Position numbers and translations under genes: made by a program. The notes below the pieces were generated by a model. It was given only the letters and a program-made list of their open reading frames with translations, searched no databases and had not been told where the DNA came from. From assembly GCA_947034895.1 (NCBI GenBank), contig OX344764.1:62601348-62665347 (forward strand): a stretch of DNA of 64,000 nt. The letters run 5' to 3'. Source of the DNA: Rhytidiadelphus loreus (lineage: Eukaryota; Streptophyta; Bryopsida; Hypnales; Hylocomiaceae). Of this stretch, positions 1 through 12,434 are shown piece by piece; the first letter of the stretch is position 1; each line of letters begins with the position of its first letter.

Positions 1-1736
1 TCAAGTTAGTACTTGGAACTCTAGATTTATTTTTTGTGATTTTTAGTTAGTTTTTAGATTAGTTTTATACAAAAACACATAAAAAGAGAGTTACTGACAA
101 TTTTGGTAGAAGTTCCTACCAAAGTAGTCAGAACTCAAAAGTGGTCTTAGAAACGTGAAACACATAAAACTTTACGTTTTCACTAATTTTAAGATTTTTT
201 GATAAGTTTAAGTAAATAGTTAGTAATTCCGAGAGAAGAAAAGATATGAGAATTAGCAAGTCCTAGTGTCTTGTTCATGCAAAAGAGCATCTACAAGTAC
301 GCATGTAACAAACTAGCTAAGTAATAGAGTCTAGTCATGTTGAGGCAAAATCCAACCTAAAAGAGTTAGGTTTGTTATTTTCAGGTAATTTTGAAATACA
401 AACCGTTTGTAGACCAAGATGGAAGAAAAGGTGATTGGAGCATATAGAGAGGTGCTTTTCAAGGTTAAATCATGTCAAGAGGTCAAATTGAGATCCAATC
501 ATCCAAGATTCCTCCAACATCAAGAATGATTTTTTTCCCCGAGTGAAAATTATTCAGCTTTATTATATTCAGACTAGTGCAATGTGAACGTGAAACTTAC
601 ACCGGGATTCTAAGAATGTCATAAATGTTCTTCTAAAAGTTTTATGAAATTGAAAAATTCCATGTTGACTCCATGGAAAGTCAATCGCTTGAAAATGCAT
701 TCATAAATTCTTAAAAATTACAAATGTTGCAGTAAAATCTCACTAAAAATTAGGATAGTGTTTTGTGTACTGATAAAGAGGCCCGTTAAGTTTGAAGACA
801 TTCTGACATTCCAACATTCCCAAGTACCAGAATTAAGATCGACATCAAATTTCACAAGAATTTACAACTTGGCGGTAGGTTGACCAATGTACCAAGAGCT
901 AACAATGTCCGAATGGAGCAAATCAAGAATCAATTTTTACTCTTATAAACATTCTTAACCACCCTAGCTAGATAGTTTCATCAAAAAGTGCAAACTTCAA
1001 AAGTTAAAGTTTTGACTTTTGTTTGGAGTTATCGTAACTTAAATTTGCGCTTAAAAACGGCTGAGGAGGCAAGGGTAAGGGGTACTGTAGGTTAATTGGG
1101 GTCTTTCTGAACACAATGGCACAATTGTTTTTTTATTTTGAGTTGTCCTTCAAAAGATAGAGAGGGTCAGCCCTTAGTTTGACTTCTTTATAGTAATTTG
1201 TAATTGATCTATGGTGATTCTGCAAATATCTTTTAAAAAATCAAAGATTGAATTTGCTCAAGATCTCTTTGCTTGTGTAAGAAGCCAACTTTGAATTAAG
1301 AAAAGACAATTTGAAATTAACGTAGGATTAATTTGCAAAATATCAAAGTTAATTAGATTAATTTAAAAATATCTTTGAAATAAGATCTTGGATTTGATTT
1401 TTCCAAGATCTATTAGCTAAATAGAGGGGATTCTAGAGATTTCCGCAATTAAACAAAGAATATTTTGTGAACTATATTAGATTAATTTAGAAAAATATCT
1501 AGGTAGGAAGTGAAATAATTTTCACCGACAATTTACTGGGGAGGGAGAGGAGCCGGGAACGGGTATAAGAGGCCTTTCTTTGAGGTTGTCGGTGGCCCTC
1601 ATTCTCTTATTTCATTTCTTGTTGTTGCTCTTGCCGTGCTACCGATACATTGTTGAAGCACTTTTATAGCCAAAAATTGACTATTTCATTTCAGTTCTTT
1701 TACACTTTGAAGATCTGGAGGGTCCCTTCAAGGATT

Positions 1737-1925
1737 GACTTGTTTTCTTGTTTGAATTTGAAGGCTTCAAGCCCCAAAACTTTGATTTCTAAAAGTTTAG
1801 GAGGAGAAAATCCCCAAACTCTATTACTGTTTAAGTTGACTTATTTTCTTTCTTGAATTAGAAGGCTTTAAGCCCCAAAACTTTGATTTTAAGAGTATTG
1901 GAGGGATAGACCCAAATTCTAATTG
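1737..1925. repeat. Tandem duplication, about 101-bp unit
   Basis: The segment beginning GACTTGTTTTCTTGTTTGAA at 1737 is repeated from 1838 (GACTTATTTTCTTTCTTGAA). Both copies share the words AAGGCTT.AAGCCCCAAAACTTTGATTT. This is a simple two-copy duplication with no coding potential that I can support. Confidence 0.75.
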
Positions 1926-2267
1926 ATTTTATGGTTCTTTCAAAATACTAACAAACAAATTGTATGAATTGATAACAAATTGTGATCTAAAAACTTTAAA
2001 GCGACAAAGTTAGACTTCACCAAAAGATTTTTTGTATCATCACGTGCCAAAATTTGTTGTATAATGGATATTTGACTTGATTAATTGCTAATGTTCGGTT
2101 AAACATTGTCATGTGTATTTTTTTTAGTAATTAACTTAGAACTTTGATTGAAATTTCGAGAGTCTAGTTTTTAATTTTTGGTTAAACATTGTCATGTGTA
2201 TGGTGTACCTCCTTTAAAAATTAAACTTTCAAAATACTATTATTTGTCATCGGATATCGTTTGTGCT

Positions 2268-2540
2268 TGGGGTTGCTCCCGCACGGCAAAGCTTTGACCT
2301 TGAAACCTGAAAATGGATACTTTTTATTTTTTATTTTTCTCACTATCACCTAAGGTTGCATCCACACGGCGAAGCTTTGACTTATAATAGTCAAAAATTT
2401 ATCTTTGAAAATCTATTTGACATGGAGTTGCTTCCGTATGGCGGAGCTTTGATCTGGAAACCTAGAATCGGGTACTTTTAAATTTTAATCTTCTCACAAT
2501 CACCTCGGGTTGCCTGTACACGCCGAAGTTTTAAACCTTT
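2268..2540. repeat. Four degenerate tandem units of about 80 bp
   Basis: The pattern GGTTGC..CC..ACGGCGAAGCTTTGA.CT recurs near 2268, 2352, 2421 and 2504, each copy followed by an AT-rich spacer containing GGGTACTTTTA or similar. The copies are quite diverged, so this is an old minisatellite-like array. Confidence 0.6.
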
Positions 2541-2922
2541 AAGTCTTTGAAAAACTACTTAAAGGCCAAAAGTTCAAATATTTTTTTCTATTTTGTCATG
2601 TTCCATAAGGAAATAGAAGTTATTGGTTGAAAGTATTGGTGCTTGAGAGTTCATTACTATTATGTTCTTTAAATTGCTGTCATTTAAGTAGTACTTAAAA
2701 TTTAGATTGGACATTGTTTTGAAAGTTATTAAAACCCAAAAATACATACATTTAGTTTAAATTGTTTTACTTCGTTCCAAAATTCCGAAATATTATAAAT
2801 TTTTTATCTAATATTAATTGTTAGTTCAGTACCTTTCTTTTCAGAATTAAAAATCCAAAGATCAAGTGTCCGGGGAAAGGACCAAAAATCAGTCGGAAGG
2901 CCTGAAGATAGCAGCCAGGGAT

Positions 2923-3950
2923 CAGGGTTGTTCGCTGCGACAACGCGACACTGCGACAGACAAACGTCGTGTGATGTTTAGTAGAGCCTGCGCGACGTCA
3001 TGAAAAGTCAAATTTACCTTTGACTTTATATAAACTTACCCCCCTCTAGCTGGATGCCATGTGACATCTACATGGCAAACTCAAGGGGCGCATATGGGTA
3101 CTAGGAGACTGCAGGTAGAGGCAACCTCTGGTAGGGGCGACCTCTTGTAGGAGTGATTTGTAGTGCAATTCAAAATTGCCACTTCTATTGCATTCATCCA
3201 AAAAAATAAAAAAAATATTTTTTGGAGAATCTAACCGTAAGATCTTGTATTTAAGTTGTCTAAGATCATGTGGTAAATAATTTCATAAAGTTTGGCTAAA
3301 TAGATTGGAAGATATTAGCATTCAAAGTTGGAAAAAAAAATTGAACTTTGGCTTGCAATTTCAGATGACTTTCACGATCACTTTGACCACCATTTGTGAA
3401 AAAAAATTGCACTATAAACTCTAAATTTAAAAAAATTATGTTGAAAAATTGAATTGAAAATTTAAGCAAAAAATTTCAATAGAAACACACTTGATTTTCA
3501 TTCTTTAAGAAATTGTTGAATAGAAGTTGGTCTATGATTGAATGAAAAACTAAATTGTTAATAGCTCTAAATTGGAATTGAAACACAATAAGCACAATGG
3601 TGAGATTGTTCTAGTAGACAAACTTAACTATATTAAACAATTTTCAAAAAAATTGTATAAATTGCATTCAAAAATATATCATATAAGATATTTTTTCAAA
3701 CAATTGTTTAGATTGTCTAAAAGACAAGATTGTCCATAATTTTTTCATTGCTAGTCCAAATGGAATGAATCAAAGCTTCACATGTAGACAAAAATATAAT
3801 ATTTGAGGGAAATTTTTTTTAATATTAATTGACTTATTGTAATTTTTTTGTTACTTGCTGACCTCTATTTTCAGCTTAGGGTGGCATAAATTTTGCTTTT
3901 GGACACCAATTGAAGAAAAATTTATATTCTTACAAAGATGATGTACTCTT
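2923..3950 (+). repeat. Left foldback arm of element D
   Basis: This arm matches the reverse complement of about 7715-8875. Recognisable shared stretches include TTAATAGCTCTAA followed by TGGAATT and, further on, TGAGATTGTTCTA, then GGACACCAATT versus GGCACCAATT near the inner limit. Subterminal GCGACA and GGGCGACC words are present. The inner boundary is approximate. Confidence 0.65.
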
Positions 3951-4739
3951 CTATCCTCCAAAAAAGTTCAAAAAATGAAAATGAAAATTGAGACTATATG
4001 CACCTACTTGAACTCTTTAAAGTCCTTCAAAAGGACTCAAGTTGGTCCTTTAGGGGTTAAAACTCAACTTTATTTTTGTACACTTTTACACACATTAGTT
4101 TAGAAGCAAATAAATTAAAGTACATTGTTTGGAAAAAATTACAAAATATTTGCAAAAAAGAATTCAAATTCAAGATTCAATACATAGACCTTGGCACCTA
4201 GCGTTTTGAATATTTAATATTTTTCTAAATGGCACATCATATAAAAAGTGGTTAATATATTTACTTTCCTTTTCAAAATTTGGAAGCATGAAATGTGACC
4301 TATGTTTTTATTTGTACTAACATAATAACAACATGTCCTATTACAAAACATCAATGTGATAAACTACTTCAAGGGGTTTATCAACCATGAGTAGCTTTAC
4401 CACCTATCTACATATTAGTTGCTTCTTTGAATCAAGTTCAATGACTACACCCAACTTCCTCACAAAGTACCTCATTACTAATGTGTTTTCAAATATTCCA
4501 TTGTCATATTTGAGTAGTTGCGTGGATGAGGGTCTCTAAAGTAACACCTGCGGCCTTACTATAGGTAACTAAAACCAAAAGACTCCTTTTATTATTGACC
4601 ACATCATCAAATATTTGTTTCTACTTAGGATCTTTCATTAAAAAGCGTATAATCTCTGTCCTCACTTGTTGGTGCCCAACTTTGAATTAGAAGCACATGC
4701 CATTATGTCACCATATGCTTAGTGATGTCAATTTTAGTT

Positions 4740-5520
4740 GCCCCTAGAACCCCCCCAAAGGCCCAAATTTGCCAATTTTTGGACAAAGGGAGGGTAATTC
4801 TTTCCACCTCCACCCGCAGTCGCCCTTTAGAAGTCGCCCTCACCCATGTTCTCTTCCATGAGAGGTCGCCTAAGACCCGAAGTTACCCCTAGAAACCCCC
4901 CAAAGGTCCAAATTTACCAATTTTTAGACAAAGGAAGGGTAATTCTTTCCACCTCCACCCGCAGTCGCCCCTTACCCGAGGTCGCCCTTAAGAAGTTCCC
5001 CTGACCCGCATTCTCCTCCATGAGAGGTCGCCCAAGACCCGAAGTCACCCCTAGAAACCCCTTAAAGGTCTAAATTTGCCAATTTTTGGACAAAGGGAGG
5101 GCAATTCTTTCCACCTCCACCCGCAGTCACCCCTTACCCGTGGTCGCCCTTAAGAAGTCTCCCTGACCCGCATCCTTCTCCATGAGAGGTCGCCCAAGTC
5201 CTAAAGTCGCCCCTAGAAACCCCGAAAAGGCCGAAATTTGCCAATTTTTGGACAAAGGGAGGGCACTTCTTTCCACCTCCACCCGCGGTCGCCCCTCACC
5301 GGAGGTCGCCCTGACCCGCGTTCTCTTCCATGAGAGTCGCCCAAGCCCCGAAGTCTCCCCTAGAAACCCCCAAAAGGCCGAAATTTGCCAATTTTTGGAC
5401 AAAGGGAGGGCACTTCTTTCCACCTTTACCCGCGGTCGCCCCTCACTGGAGGTTGCCCTTAAGAAGTCACCCTAACCCACGTTCTCCTCCATGAGAGGTC
5501 GCCAAAGACTCGAAGTCACT
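4740..5520. repeat. Minisatellite of GGTCGCCC-bearing units, about 155-180 bp
   Basis: Four to five consecutive units share the block CCCAAAAGGCCGAAATTTGCC, then TTTTTGGACAAAGGGAGGGC, TTTCCACCTCCACCCGC and several GTCGCCC words. Long open frames across it on both strands come from the repeat structure and low stop density, not from genes. The same GGTCGCCC word occurs near the two ends of element D (about 3130-3150 and 8540-8690), so the array looks like an internal amplification of D's subterminal motif. Confidence 0.8.
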
Positions 5521-6269
5521 TGAAAAACACATTGGATTGCATTTTTTGGGTGATGAAGGTAGAAATTAACAACTTCATTATAGTCAATTACTTTTGTTTT
5601 AGTTTGCTAGGTATATTAGTGGACCTACCTTGTTAAGTGAGCTAAGTAAATTTACCTTGATGAGATCAGATTTCATAGCTTAGACACCTAATCTCATTTA
5701 TTGAAAATGAAAGCTCCTCTAAAAATCTAATTGCTTTGGATTCTCTATAGTACTACTTGTATTTGACAATATCTTATTTGATCTATATTTAGCTCTAGTA
5801 TATAAATTTTATGACAAGATGTCATCTTCTATTGAACACTCAAGTTTTGCAAACATGCGATTTTGTTAAATATATATCAATGGTTCATTTTCATTTATTC
5901 GATTGGGATTACATGATATGAAATAAATCAAATAAGAAAGATCATACATATCTCTCCATCTATTTTTTTTGTATTTCATTAGATGTTTTCTGGGGGGTAG
6001 GGAGGGCCGTTTCAGGCCTGTTCTCGACCCTGATCCCCCTGGCAGTTTCAGGGAACAGTCGTTTCCGAGCCGTTCTCGATAGAAAAATTTTGAAAAAAAA
6101 AAAAAAAAAAATTACATTCTTGAAATGAGAAAAAAAAACATAATTTTTTTTTGCCGATGTGGCAGTCGCTCGACCACATAAGGCAGTTCGCAGGGAGTTT
6201 GCAGCAGTTTGCAGCAGATCCCAAGGCCAGATAACTCGCAGCCCTCCACAATGCTGGAAACCCATCTAA

Positions 6270-7640
6270 TGCAAAATTCATTTGATAAATTATACACTTG
6301 TAGAATGACTATTTGAGATTTGTTTAAATCCATAGGGGAAGTTTTCATTTAAATCTCTTCCCCACTAATTTTAATTTAGAAGTGAATATGGTAAATAATT
6401 CATAAGTACAAAGATGTTTGGAGAATCAAGAAAATTAAATGGGGAAGGTATTGCAAATATTTTCATGCATTACTTTGTATTTTAAAATACACTTCATAAA
6501 TTATAGACCCATAGGGTAAATCTTTGAGATTTGCATAAATTAAATCAGAAGGAGAAGTTTTCATTTAAATCCCTTCTCCACTAATTTTTTAAATTAGAAA
6601 TGAAGGTGGTAAATAATTCATGAATACAAAGATGCTTGGAGAATCAAGAAAATTAAATGAAAAATGTATTGCAAATATTTTCATGCTTTATTAGTTTATT
6701 TTGTATTTTTAAATACAGTTGATAAGTTATACACCCGTAGGATAATTCTTTGAGATTTGCATAAATGAAATCAAAAAGAGAATTTTTTCTTTAAATCCCT
6801 TCCCTCTAATTTGTAAATTAAGGATGAAGGTGGTAAATAATTCATGAGTACAAAGAAGCTTGGAAAATCAAGAAAATTAAATGGGGAAGGTATTGCAAAT
6901 ATTTTCATGATCCATTATTTTGTATCTTGAAAAACAATTTATAAATAATACACCCATAGGATAAGTCTTTGAGATTTGCATAAATCAAAAGGGGAAGTTT
7001 TAATTCAAATCTCTTCCTTCTAATTTTTAAGTTAGAGATGAAGGTGGTAAATAATTCATAAATAGTTGAGTACAAGGATCCTTAGAGAATCAAGAAAATT
7101 AAATGGGGAAGGTATTGCAAATATCTCCATTCATTATTTTGTATCTTGAAATACATTTGATAAATAATACTCCCATAGGATGATTCTTTGAGATTGCATA
7201 TATTAAATCAAATGGAATAATTCTTATTTAAATCTCTTTCTTCTAATTTTTAAGCTTGAAATTAAAGTAGTAAATAATACATGAGTATGATGAATTGATG
7301 ATACTTGGAGGATAGTGAAATTCAAAATGGAAAGCTCTTTCTAAAATCTACATTTTATTATTTTGTATTTTAAAATCTACTTCATAAATAATATTCTAAT
7401 AGGATGACTTTTAGAGATTTGCATAATTTAAGAGGAGAAATTCTAATTTAAATCTCTTTCCTCTATTTTTAAATTTTAGATGAAGGTGGTAAATTATACA
7501 TAAGTATGATGATGCATAGAGAATAGAGAAAATCCGTGAGAAAATCAAATAAGAATGTTTTTATACAATCTTCAGAGGGTGTTCAGATTTAAAATCCACT
7601 TGTTAAATAATACATTGATAGGATGTTAATCTCTAAACTC
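6270..7640. repeat. Satellite-like tandem array, about 7 units of 210-227 bp
   Basis: Unit starts of the form GATAAATTATACACCCATAGGAT recur near 6281, 6491, 6718, 6938, 7160, 7380 and 7600. Each unit continues with a TTTGAGATTTGCATAAAT block, a CTTCCC(C/T)TAATTTT block, and GAAGGTGGTAAATAATTCATGAGTAC then AAGAAAATTAAATGGGGAAGG. It is AT-rich and non-coding, and lies within element D between its foldback arms. Confidence 0.8.
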
Positions 7641-7714
7641 TCATTGTCTTCACAAGGGGCATATGGATTTTGGCCAAGTTCCTATATGGTCAAATTTTTA
7701 TGAAAAGATAAGAA

Positions 7715-8875
7715 AAAAAAATTAGCTTTCCAGGAATGTAATTTTTATTTTAATTGGTGCCTAGGAGCAAGAGTTATACAACAATTAGCTTTGATCTAAA
7801 TTAAATCATTTGGATGAGCAAAAACAAATCTAGAAAAATTTGAGTTAAAAATTAATTTTTTTTCTCATATATTTTATTTTATTTCCATATGGAAAGCTTT
7901 TATTCATTTCATTTGGATTTACGATATGAAGAGGTTGCTAAGAAGTTATAGAGCATCTTGTTTTGCAAACAATTATAATATTGTTTTGTAAAATATAGGT
8001 ATAGGATTTGTTTTTGAGTTCAATTTTCAGAAAAATTCAGAACAAATAGGTCTACCAAATTAACATTGATTGTTAGAACAATCTCACTATTGGAATTAGT
8101 GAGTTTTAATTCCATCTTAGAGCTATTAATGATTTAGTTTTTCCCTCTATGATACCTTCTTCTACTAAATAAATTTTTAAATAATGAAAATTACATTATA
8201 TTTTAAACTTTTATTTTTTCTATATTTTCAACTCAATTTTGAATGATGAAAAAAAACTAAATTCAAGATCTACAATTCAAACTATTTAAGTTAAGAAGAT
8301 TTGAAGTCTCTTAAACTAGTTTGCCATTGTGCCAAAAAAACACAATTTCTTCACTTTGAATGCATTTATCTTGCAATCTATGTGGTCAAAATGTCTGAAA
8401 TTTTTTCCATGCATTCTCAAACTATTTTATTGCAAGATCCTATAGTAAAATATGGAAAAAAATACCATTCTAAATTTTTTTTCTCTTTGTAATTTGCACA
8501 AAAATGGCAGTTTTGAGTGTTTTTAGACAATTGCAACAAGGAGGTCGCCCCCCTGGACCAGAAGTCGCACCCTTGGACAAGAGGTCGCCCTAATTTTAGA
8601 ACCCGTAGTTGCCCCATTTGTACTTGCACGCTCCCCCATCCGCGGTCGCCCAAGGCTGAAGTACATGCGCCCCTATCCGCAGTCGTCCAAGTTGGCTTTC
8701 CACGTCATTTTGTAAACCTTGCCACGTAGGCAAAATCTATTTACCGTGGAGTAAATTTTTTTACCCCTCCGCGACGCGATGTCAAGTAAACTTGACACTT
8801 GGTGACACGCGACACGCGACTTCAAACGTCATACACGATGCCTAAATCCAAAATATGTCAAATAAGACAACCCTG
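7715..8875 (-). repeat. Right foldback arm of element D
   Basis: Inverted partner of the left arm. Its inner part (about 8320-8530) is also similar to sequence near 60540-60640 and 61365-61450 on the other side of the nest, so the arm belongs to a dispersed family. GGTCGCCC words lie at 8540-8690, and a CGCGACACGCGAC stretch lies close to the terminus. Confidence 0.65.
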
Positions 8876-9119
8876 CTAGGGATAGACCAGACAATTAAGG
8901 AACCACCGTGGGAATGGGAACGATAGGGAACCACCGCGGAAACGAGAATAGCGGTGAACCACCATGGAACGGGAACGACGGGTGACAGCAAATCCCGAGG
9001 CACTATGCTGTTGGTTAAAGAGGAGCGCACTTTAAGAATACGCAAGGTAATTGATTGTGACTAAGAATAGTCCGCTTTGAAGTTTGTTGAATCTTTTGTC
9101 TTTTGTTTTCAATCTTCAG

Positions 9120-9990
9120 TCTTTAATCTTCAATCTCATCGCCGTTGGCCTATCTTGTGGTGGCTTTATAGGGCCATGGATAAAGGTATGTGATAACAAA
9201 CAAGCTTAACAAGGCCTCGGATATGTAAAACGGAACGGCCAAACTACGAGCTGACCGTCCAAAAGATTAGTTCCTAAATTTCAAACCCACGGTGATCAAA
9301 AAGCGCCTTTCACCAGTGGGAACAACATAGAAGATCGACCATGTGGGTGATCAATCCCACTTCGTCGCTACAAACATAAAATGGGCTATTATTGGATATC
9401 CACATGGCTCACAACAATGTTTACAATGCAAAAAAATTGAGAACAACAAGCCTCCAAAACTGGCTAGGAATAACAATAAAACATATGAGCCTCCAAAATC
9501 GGCTAGGAATAACAAGCTACAAGCCACAATACACAAATCTTCAATCTTGGAGTCTTTAAGTCTTGAATTCTTCAAATTTCTTCAAATCTTCTCCAACTTC
9601 AATTCCTTCTCCTTGATTGAACTTTGGTGTAGTGCCACAGATTTTCTACAATCTCAAATGAGATGTGTAATAGCTTTTTCAAAAGCTTATACAAATCTTT
9701 ACTCTTTCTCTAAAACTCAACTCAAACTAATACTCTGTTTATTTTTTATAGCCACTCAAAATTTCGGCCCCAAAGTTTGAGGGCAACAAACCTTCTTTCA
9801 TTTTCACGCTCTCAATTCACTCAAAAATGCTTCAAACACAATGAGTGATAGCTTCATAGCAAATTAATAAAAAGTTCCACATCCTCTGCAAATTTCATTG
9901 CAAACTAACACTCTACCATCTTTTATGGCCACTTGAAATTTCGGCCTCAAGATTTGAAAGCAAAGTTCACGACTAGCGAAATGTTACCAA
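9120..9990 (+). repeat. Dispersed repeat G, copy 1
   Basis: Related to 63200-64000 and, for its last part, 58615-58900, all on the same strand. Strongly conserved words are CACCAGTGGGAACAACATA, CGACCATGTGGG and CCCACTTCGTCGC. A later part (TGATAGCTTCAT, AAATTTCAT.GCAAA, CTTTTATGG.C) is itself duplicated in tandem within the copy. No coding function is visible. It may be part of a long retroelement, but I cannot show ends. Confidence 0.6.
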
Positions 9991-10417
9991 TTATCATGTA
10001 GTTACTACTATTTCATGGGTGGGTACGTTAATTTGCAAGTTATTGAATCATTACAATGCACACAATTATTATAAAGAATTGGCACTACTTTATAATTTGT
10101 ATTAATTATGTGACTTTTGTGCGTTAATCAAAAGTGCTCAAAAGACACAAATTATACACAAAAATTTATTATTTTTGTTGTGCATTTTATGTATGTTAAA
10201 ACATACGAAAAATACATGCCAATAATACCATTGCTATTTGCACTACAATAACGCTTATAATAATCTAAAAAATATTGTAAATGTTAAATTGTTGATCATC
10301 ATTTTAATTAACAATAATTTTTTTCTTAAGTAGTTTTTTTGCATTTTGATTGTCAAAATTTGATTAAGCTAAATCCTTCCCTATTGTAAGCCATCAAATT
10401 TTAACTTGAATAAAATC
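9991..10417. other. AT-rich spacer, nothing recognised
   Basis: Low-complexity AT-rich DNA between repeat G and the direct repeat outside element A. No motif or reading frame to report. Confidence 0.6.
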
Positions 10418-10470
10418 CATCAATAGGCCATCAAGAAACTTGATTGCATTGTAAGGAAATTGAATCCATT
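10418..10470 (+). repeat. 53-bp direct repeat abutting the left end of element A
   Basis: Aligns in direct orientation with 57705-57756 at roughly 70 percent identity. Both contain CAT..A.TAGG and A.GAAACTT.AT, and many differences are transitions. It directly touches the left TIR. Its last four bases, CATT, match the first four of the right copy and are the likely real 4-bp target-site duplication. Confidence 0.6.
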
Positions 10471-10497
10471 AACCCATATTTAACTAATTATGGACAA
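10471..10497 (+). repeat. Left TIR of element A
   Basis: Begins AACCCATATTTAACTAATTA. It is the exact reverse complement of 57678-57704 over 27 bases. Confidence 0.92.
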
Positions 10498-11026
10498 ATC
10501 CATAGTCCAGAATTCAATCAGCTATCCGCCGATAAAGTAGAATTCAATGATTTTGTGCAACAATCATCATACAGAACAGCCCGTAGTGTATACGAAACGT
10601 AAAATAACATGATATATTGAGAATGACAGATTACATAGCTGATGACCACAAGGCGTGGCACAGTGTCGGATGCTAGCCGATAGTCCACATGAACTAGCTA
10701 AGATGAATGATTTGACTATCAGAGCAGGGTAAGACAACCTCCATGCTGCTGAAAGCACAAGCCACATTACATTTGCCTCACACTAACTAGATCAGCTACA
10801 GAGGAATCTACGAGGAGTATCAGTTGGCAGCCGATATCTCAGAACGTGATGCGGCCCCGAAAGTAGGATGTGAAAGTGAGTAATGCGTTGATGACAATCC
10901 ATTTGATTTTGGAGGTACAATTGATGAAGGCAATAAAATTGATGACAGCGATGAAGGTATATACTGTGCACCTCAGCGGACAATAGCAGTGTATCGGCTG
11001 GCAGCCCATATATCAACAAGAAGTCT

Positions 11027-11677
11027 CTACCCGAATATCCCATCCCAATTTGGATGCCCGTATTTCATGGCGTGTGCCACTTCATAGTGTAATTGTCCCG
11101 GTCTTTTGGTGACTTTGACATATTCCGAAATTGAATCATGCTCGTACATGGGATATATGAATGGAATGATGTTCGTTGAAATATTTGGAATGACTCTATT
11201 AGCATTTGGGAAGTTGAGATGCCCCTGAAATGCCAGGGGAATATAGCACGCGGTATCCGGTGTTCTCCGTAGTGAAATCGGGCAGACGTCAACCATGAGC
11301 ACTTGGTCAAATGAACAAATTTCCTTGGACGGTCCTTTTGCAAGCAGTGTTGATATCATTTTGTAGCACCAAGGAAAATTCTGCCTATCTACACAGTATT
11401 CTCTCCCATATACAAATGATAGCTTTTGAATGACATCTTTCGGAAGCAAGTGAGCAAGCAGCGGCCGCAATTCATGCATTGGCATTTTCGACCAAATCCC
11501 GACGTGAAACTTTTCAAACAACGTAGAAAACATTCCGACGAGCCTTGGACGTCTAACGATGTTTCGGTGAGGGTCCCACTTATCCACCTCGATATTCGGG
11601 TCGACAAAACAAAGCAATCCCGTGACGCAGAGCACCACACACTTTTTGAATGTATGGGGTTGCCCATTGGTGGACTC
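11027..11677 (-). CDS. FCP1-like HAD-fold protein b of element A, last exon, catalytic Asp lost
   Basis: The exon begins at a clear acceptor (TTCTGTTCAG before 11677) and ends at a stop at 11027, about 216 codons. It has the layout of FCP1/SCP-type CTD phosphatases: a hydrophobic strand leading to the DxDG(T/V) site, then RPRLVGMFSTLFEKFHVGIWSK, matching the RP...F...VVVWSS region of the intact homologue in element C. In that homologue the active-site strand reads DLNGVL; here it reads CVTGLL, so the nucleophilic Asp is replaced by Cys and phosphatase activity is unlikely. Upstream exon(s) must lie between 11700 and 12430 but I could not fix them. It is the last leftward gene before the left TIR. 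The family call is by eye and is an inference. Confidence 0.5.
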   Translation of the reverse strand, partial: ESTNGQPHTFKKCVVLCVTGLLCFVDPNIEVDKWDPHRNIVRRPRLVGMFSTLFEKFHVGIWSKMPMHELRPLLAHLLPKDVIQKLSFVYGREYCVDRQNFPWCYKMISTLLAKGPSKEICSFDQVLMVDVCPISLRRTPDTACYIPLAFQGHLNFPNANRVIPNISTNIIPFIYPMYEHDSISEYVKVTKRPGQLHYEVAHAMKYGHPNWDGIFG

Positions 11678-12434
11678 CTGAACAGAACAGAAATGTGATG
11701 ACTCAAGATTATGTGGTAATTACAAAGGAGCTGAGAACCGGCATGCAAGGTATCGGCTGGCGGCCGATACGTAGGGTTTTTGATAAATGATAAAGCAGTA
11801 AGCAATGATTCCCCCCGAAATCTAGGCACGAGAAGTGAGTATGAGTGTGCGAGTTTGTAAAAGAAAAGATGGCCATGCCCAGCCATATATGACAGAGCGC
11901 GCTTTTGCTCTGGAAGCAATCAAACGCTTTCTTAAAGAGTGAAAGGGTAAAGTAGAGAACTGTAAACAAGTGTTGTAGAAGACCAGATGCAATTGATGAG
12001 TCTTTAGTAAACAAGCCTTGCTACAGTTAATGCCACAGTCCCGGCAGAGTCCCAAGCTAGAAGCATTTGCGGACCATCTGGGAGACTGAGTCATTACATG
12101 TAGCCTAGTCAGTTTAGTGGAGATTCAGCGACTACATCCAAGAATTCCATAACTGCTGATTACAGTGATCGTGCTAGAACATTCAAACTCTCGAAGGAAA
12201 CATTTGAATGCTTCGAGAGCGAAACGACTATCCGTCTTATATAGCTGGATAGGCGTCGGTAAATGCCTTTATTACACGTAATTGTTTAGCAAAAAAATCC
12301 ATACAAAAGTTTTTAAACATATGGTACAAGTCCTACGCTATATGTACAAGACATTTATACAATTTCTAATAATAGTGTCGGCTGGCAGCCGATACAGTAA
12401 GCACCCTCCAGCGACAAGTTGACTAGCATCCGCA
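11678..12434. other. Gap between two FCP1-like exons of element A
   Basis: Contains one A-palindrome (11751-11769), and another overlaps its right end (12376-12394). It probably holds 5' exon(s) or the promoter of the downstream leftward gene. Open frames here have no recognisable motif. Confidence 0.5.

Larger units (their letters stand above)
1..2922. other. AT-rich flank without recognisable gene
   Basis: No reading frame here has a recognisable motif or useful length. There is a TATA-like stretch (GGTATAAGAGG, about 1560-1571) followed by pyrimidine-rich sequence, which could be a retroelement LTR promoter, but I found no matching second LTR. Two local tandem repeats are listed separately. 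Confidence 0.6.
2923..8875. mobile_element. Element D: hAT-like foldback DNA transposon, non-autonomous
   Basis: The left end reads CAGGGTTGTTCGCTGCGACA from 2923. The reverse complement of the right end, ending at 8875, begins CAGGGTTGTCTTATTTGACA. The 9-bp TIR CAGGGTTGT is hAT-like. The outer flanks are CCAGGGAT (2915-2922) and CTAGGGAT (8876-8883), an 8-bp target-site duplication with one C/T difference, as hAT elements make. The outer roughly 1 kb on each side are inverted copies of each other. The 5.95-kb interior has no convincing coding sequence. GGTCGCCC/GGGCGACC motifs occur near both ends and in a central array. I infer mobilisation in trans by a hAT transposase related to the one in element B, whose TIR also starts CAGGGTTG. 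Confidence 0.8.

Noticed and set aside
4800..5475. Overlapping frames on both strands in the GGTCGCCC array (about 100 codons each)
   Set aside because: Repetitive translation, no start context, same on both strands; a repeat artefact.
9343..9780. 145-codon plus-strand frame
   Set aside because: Lies inside dispersed repeat G, and the other copies do not keep the frame.
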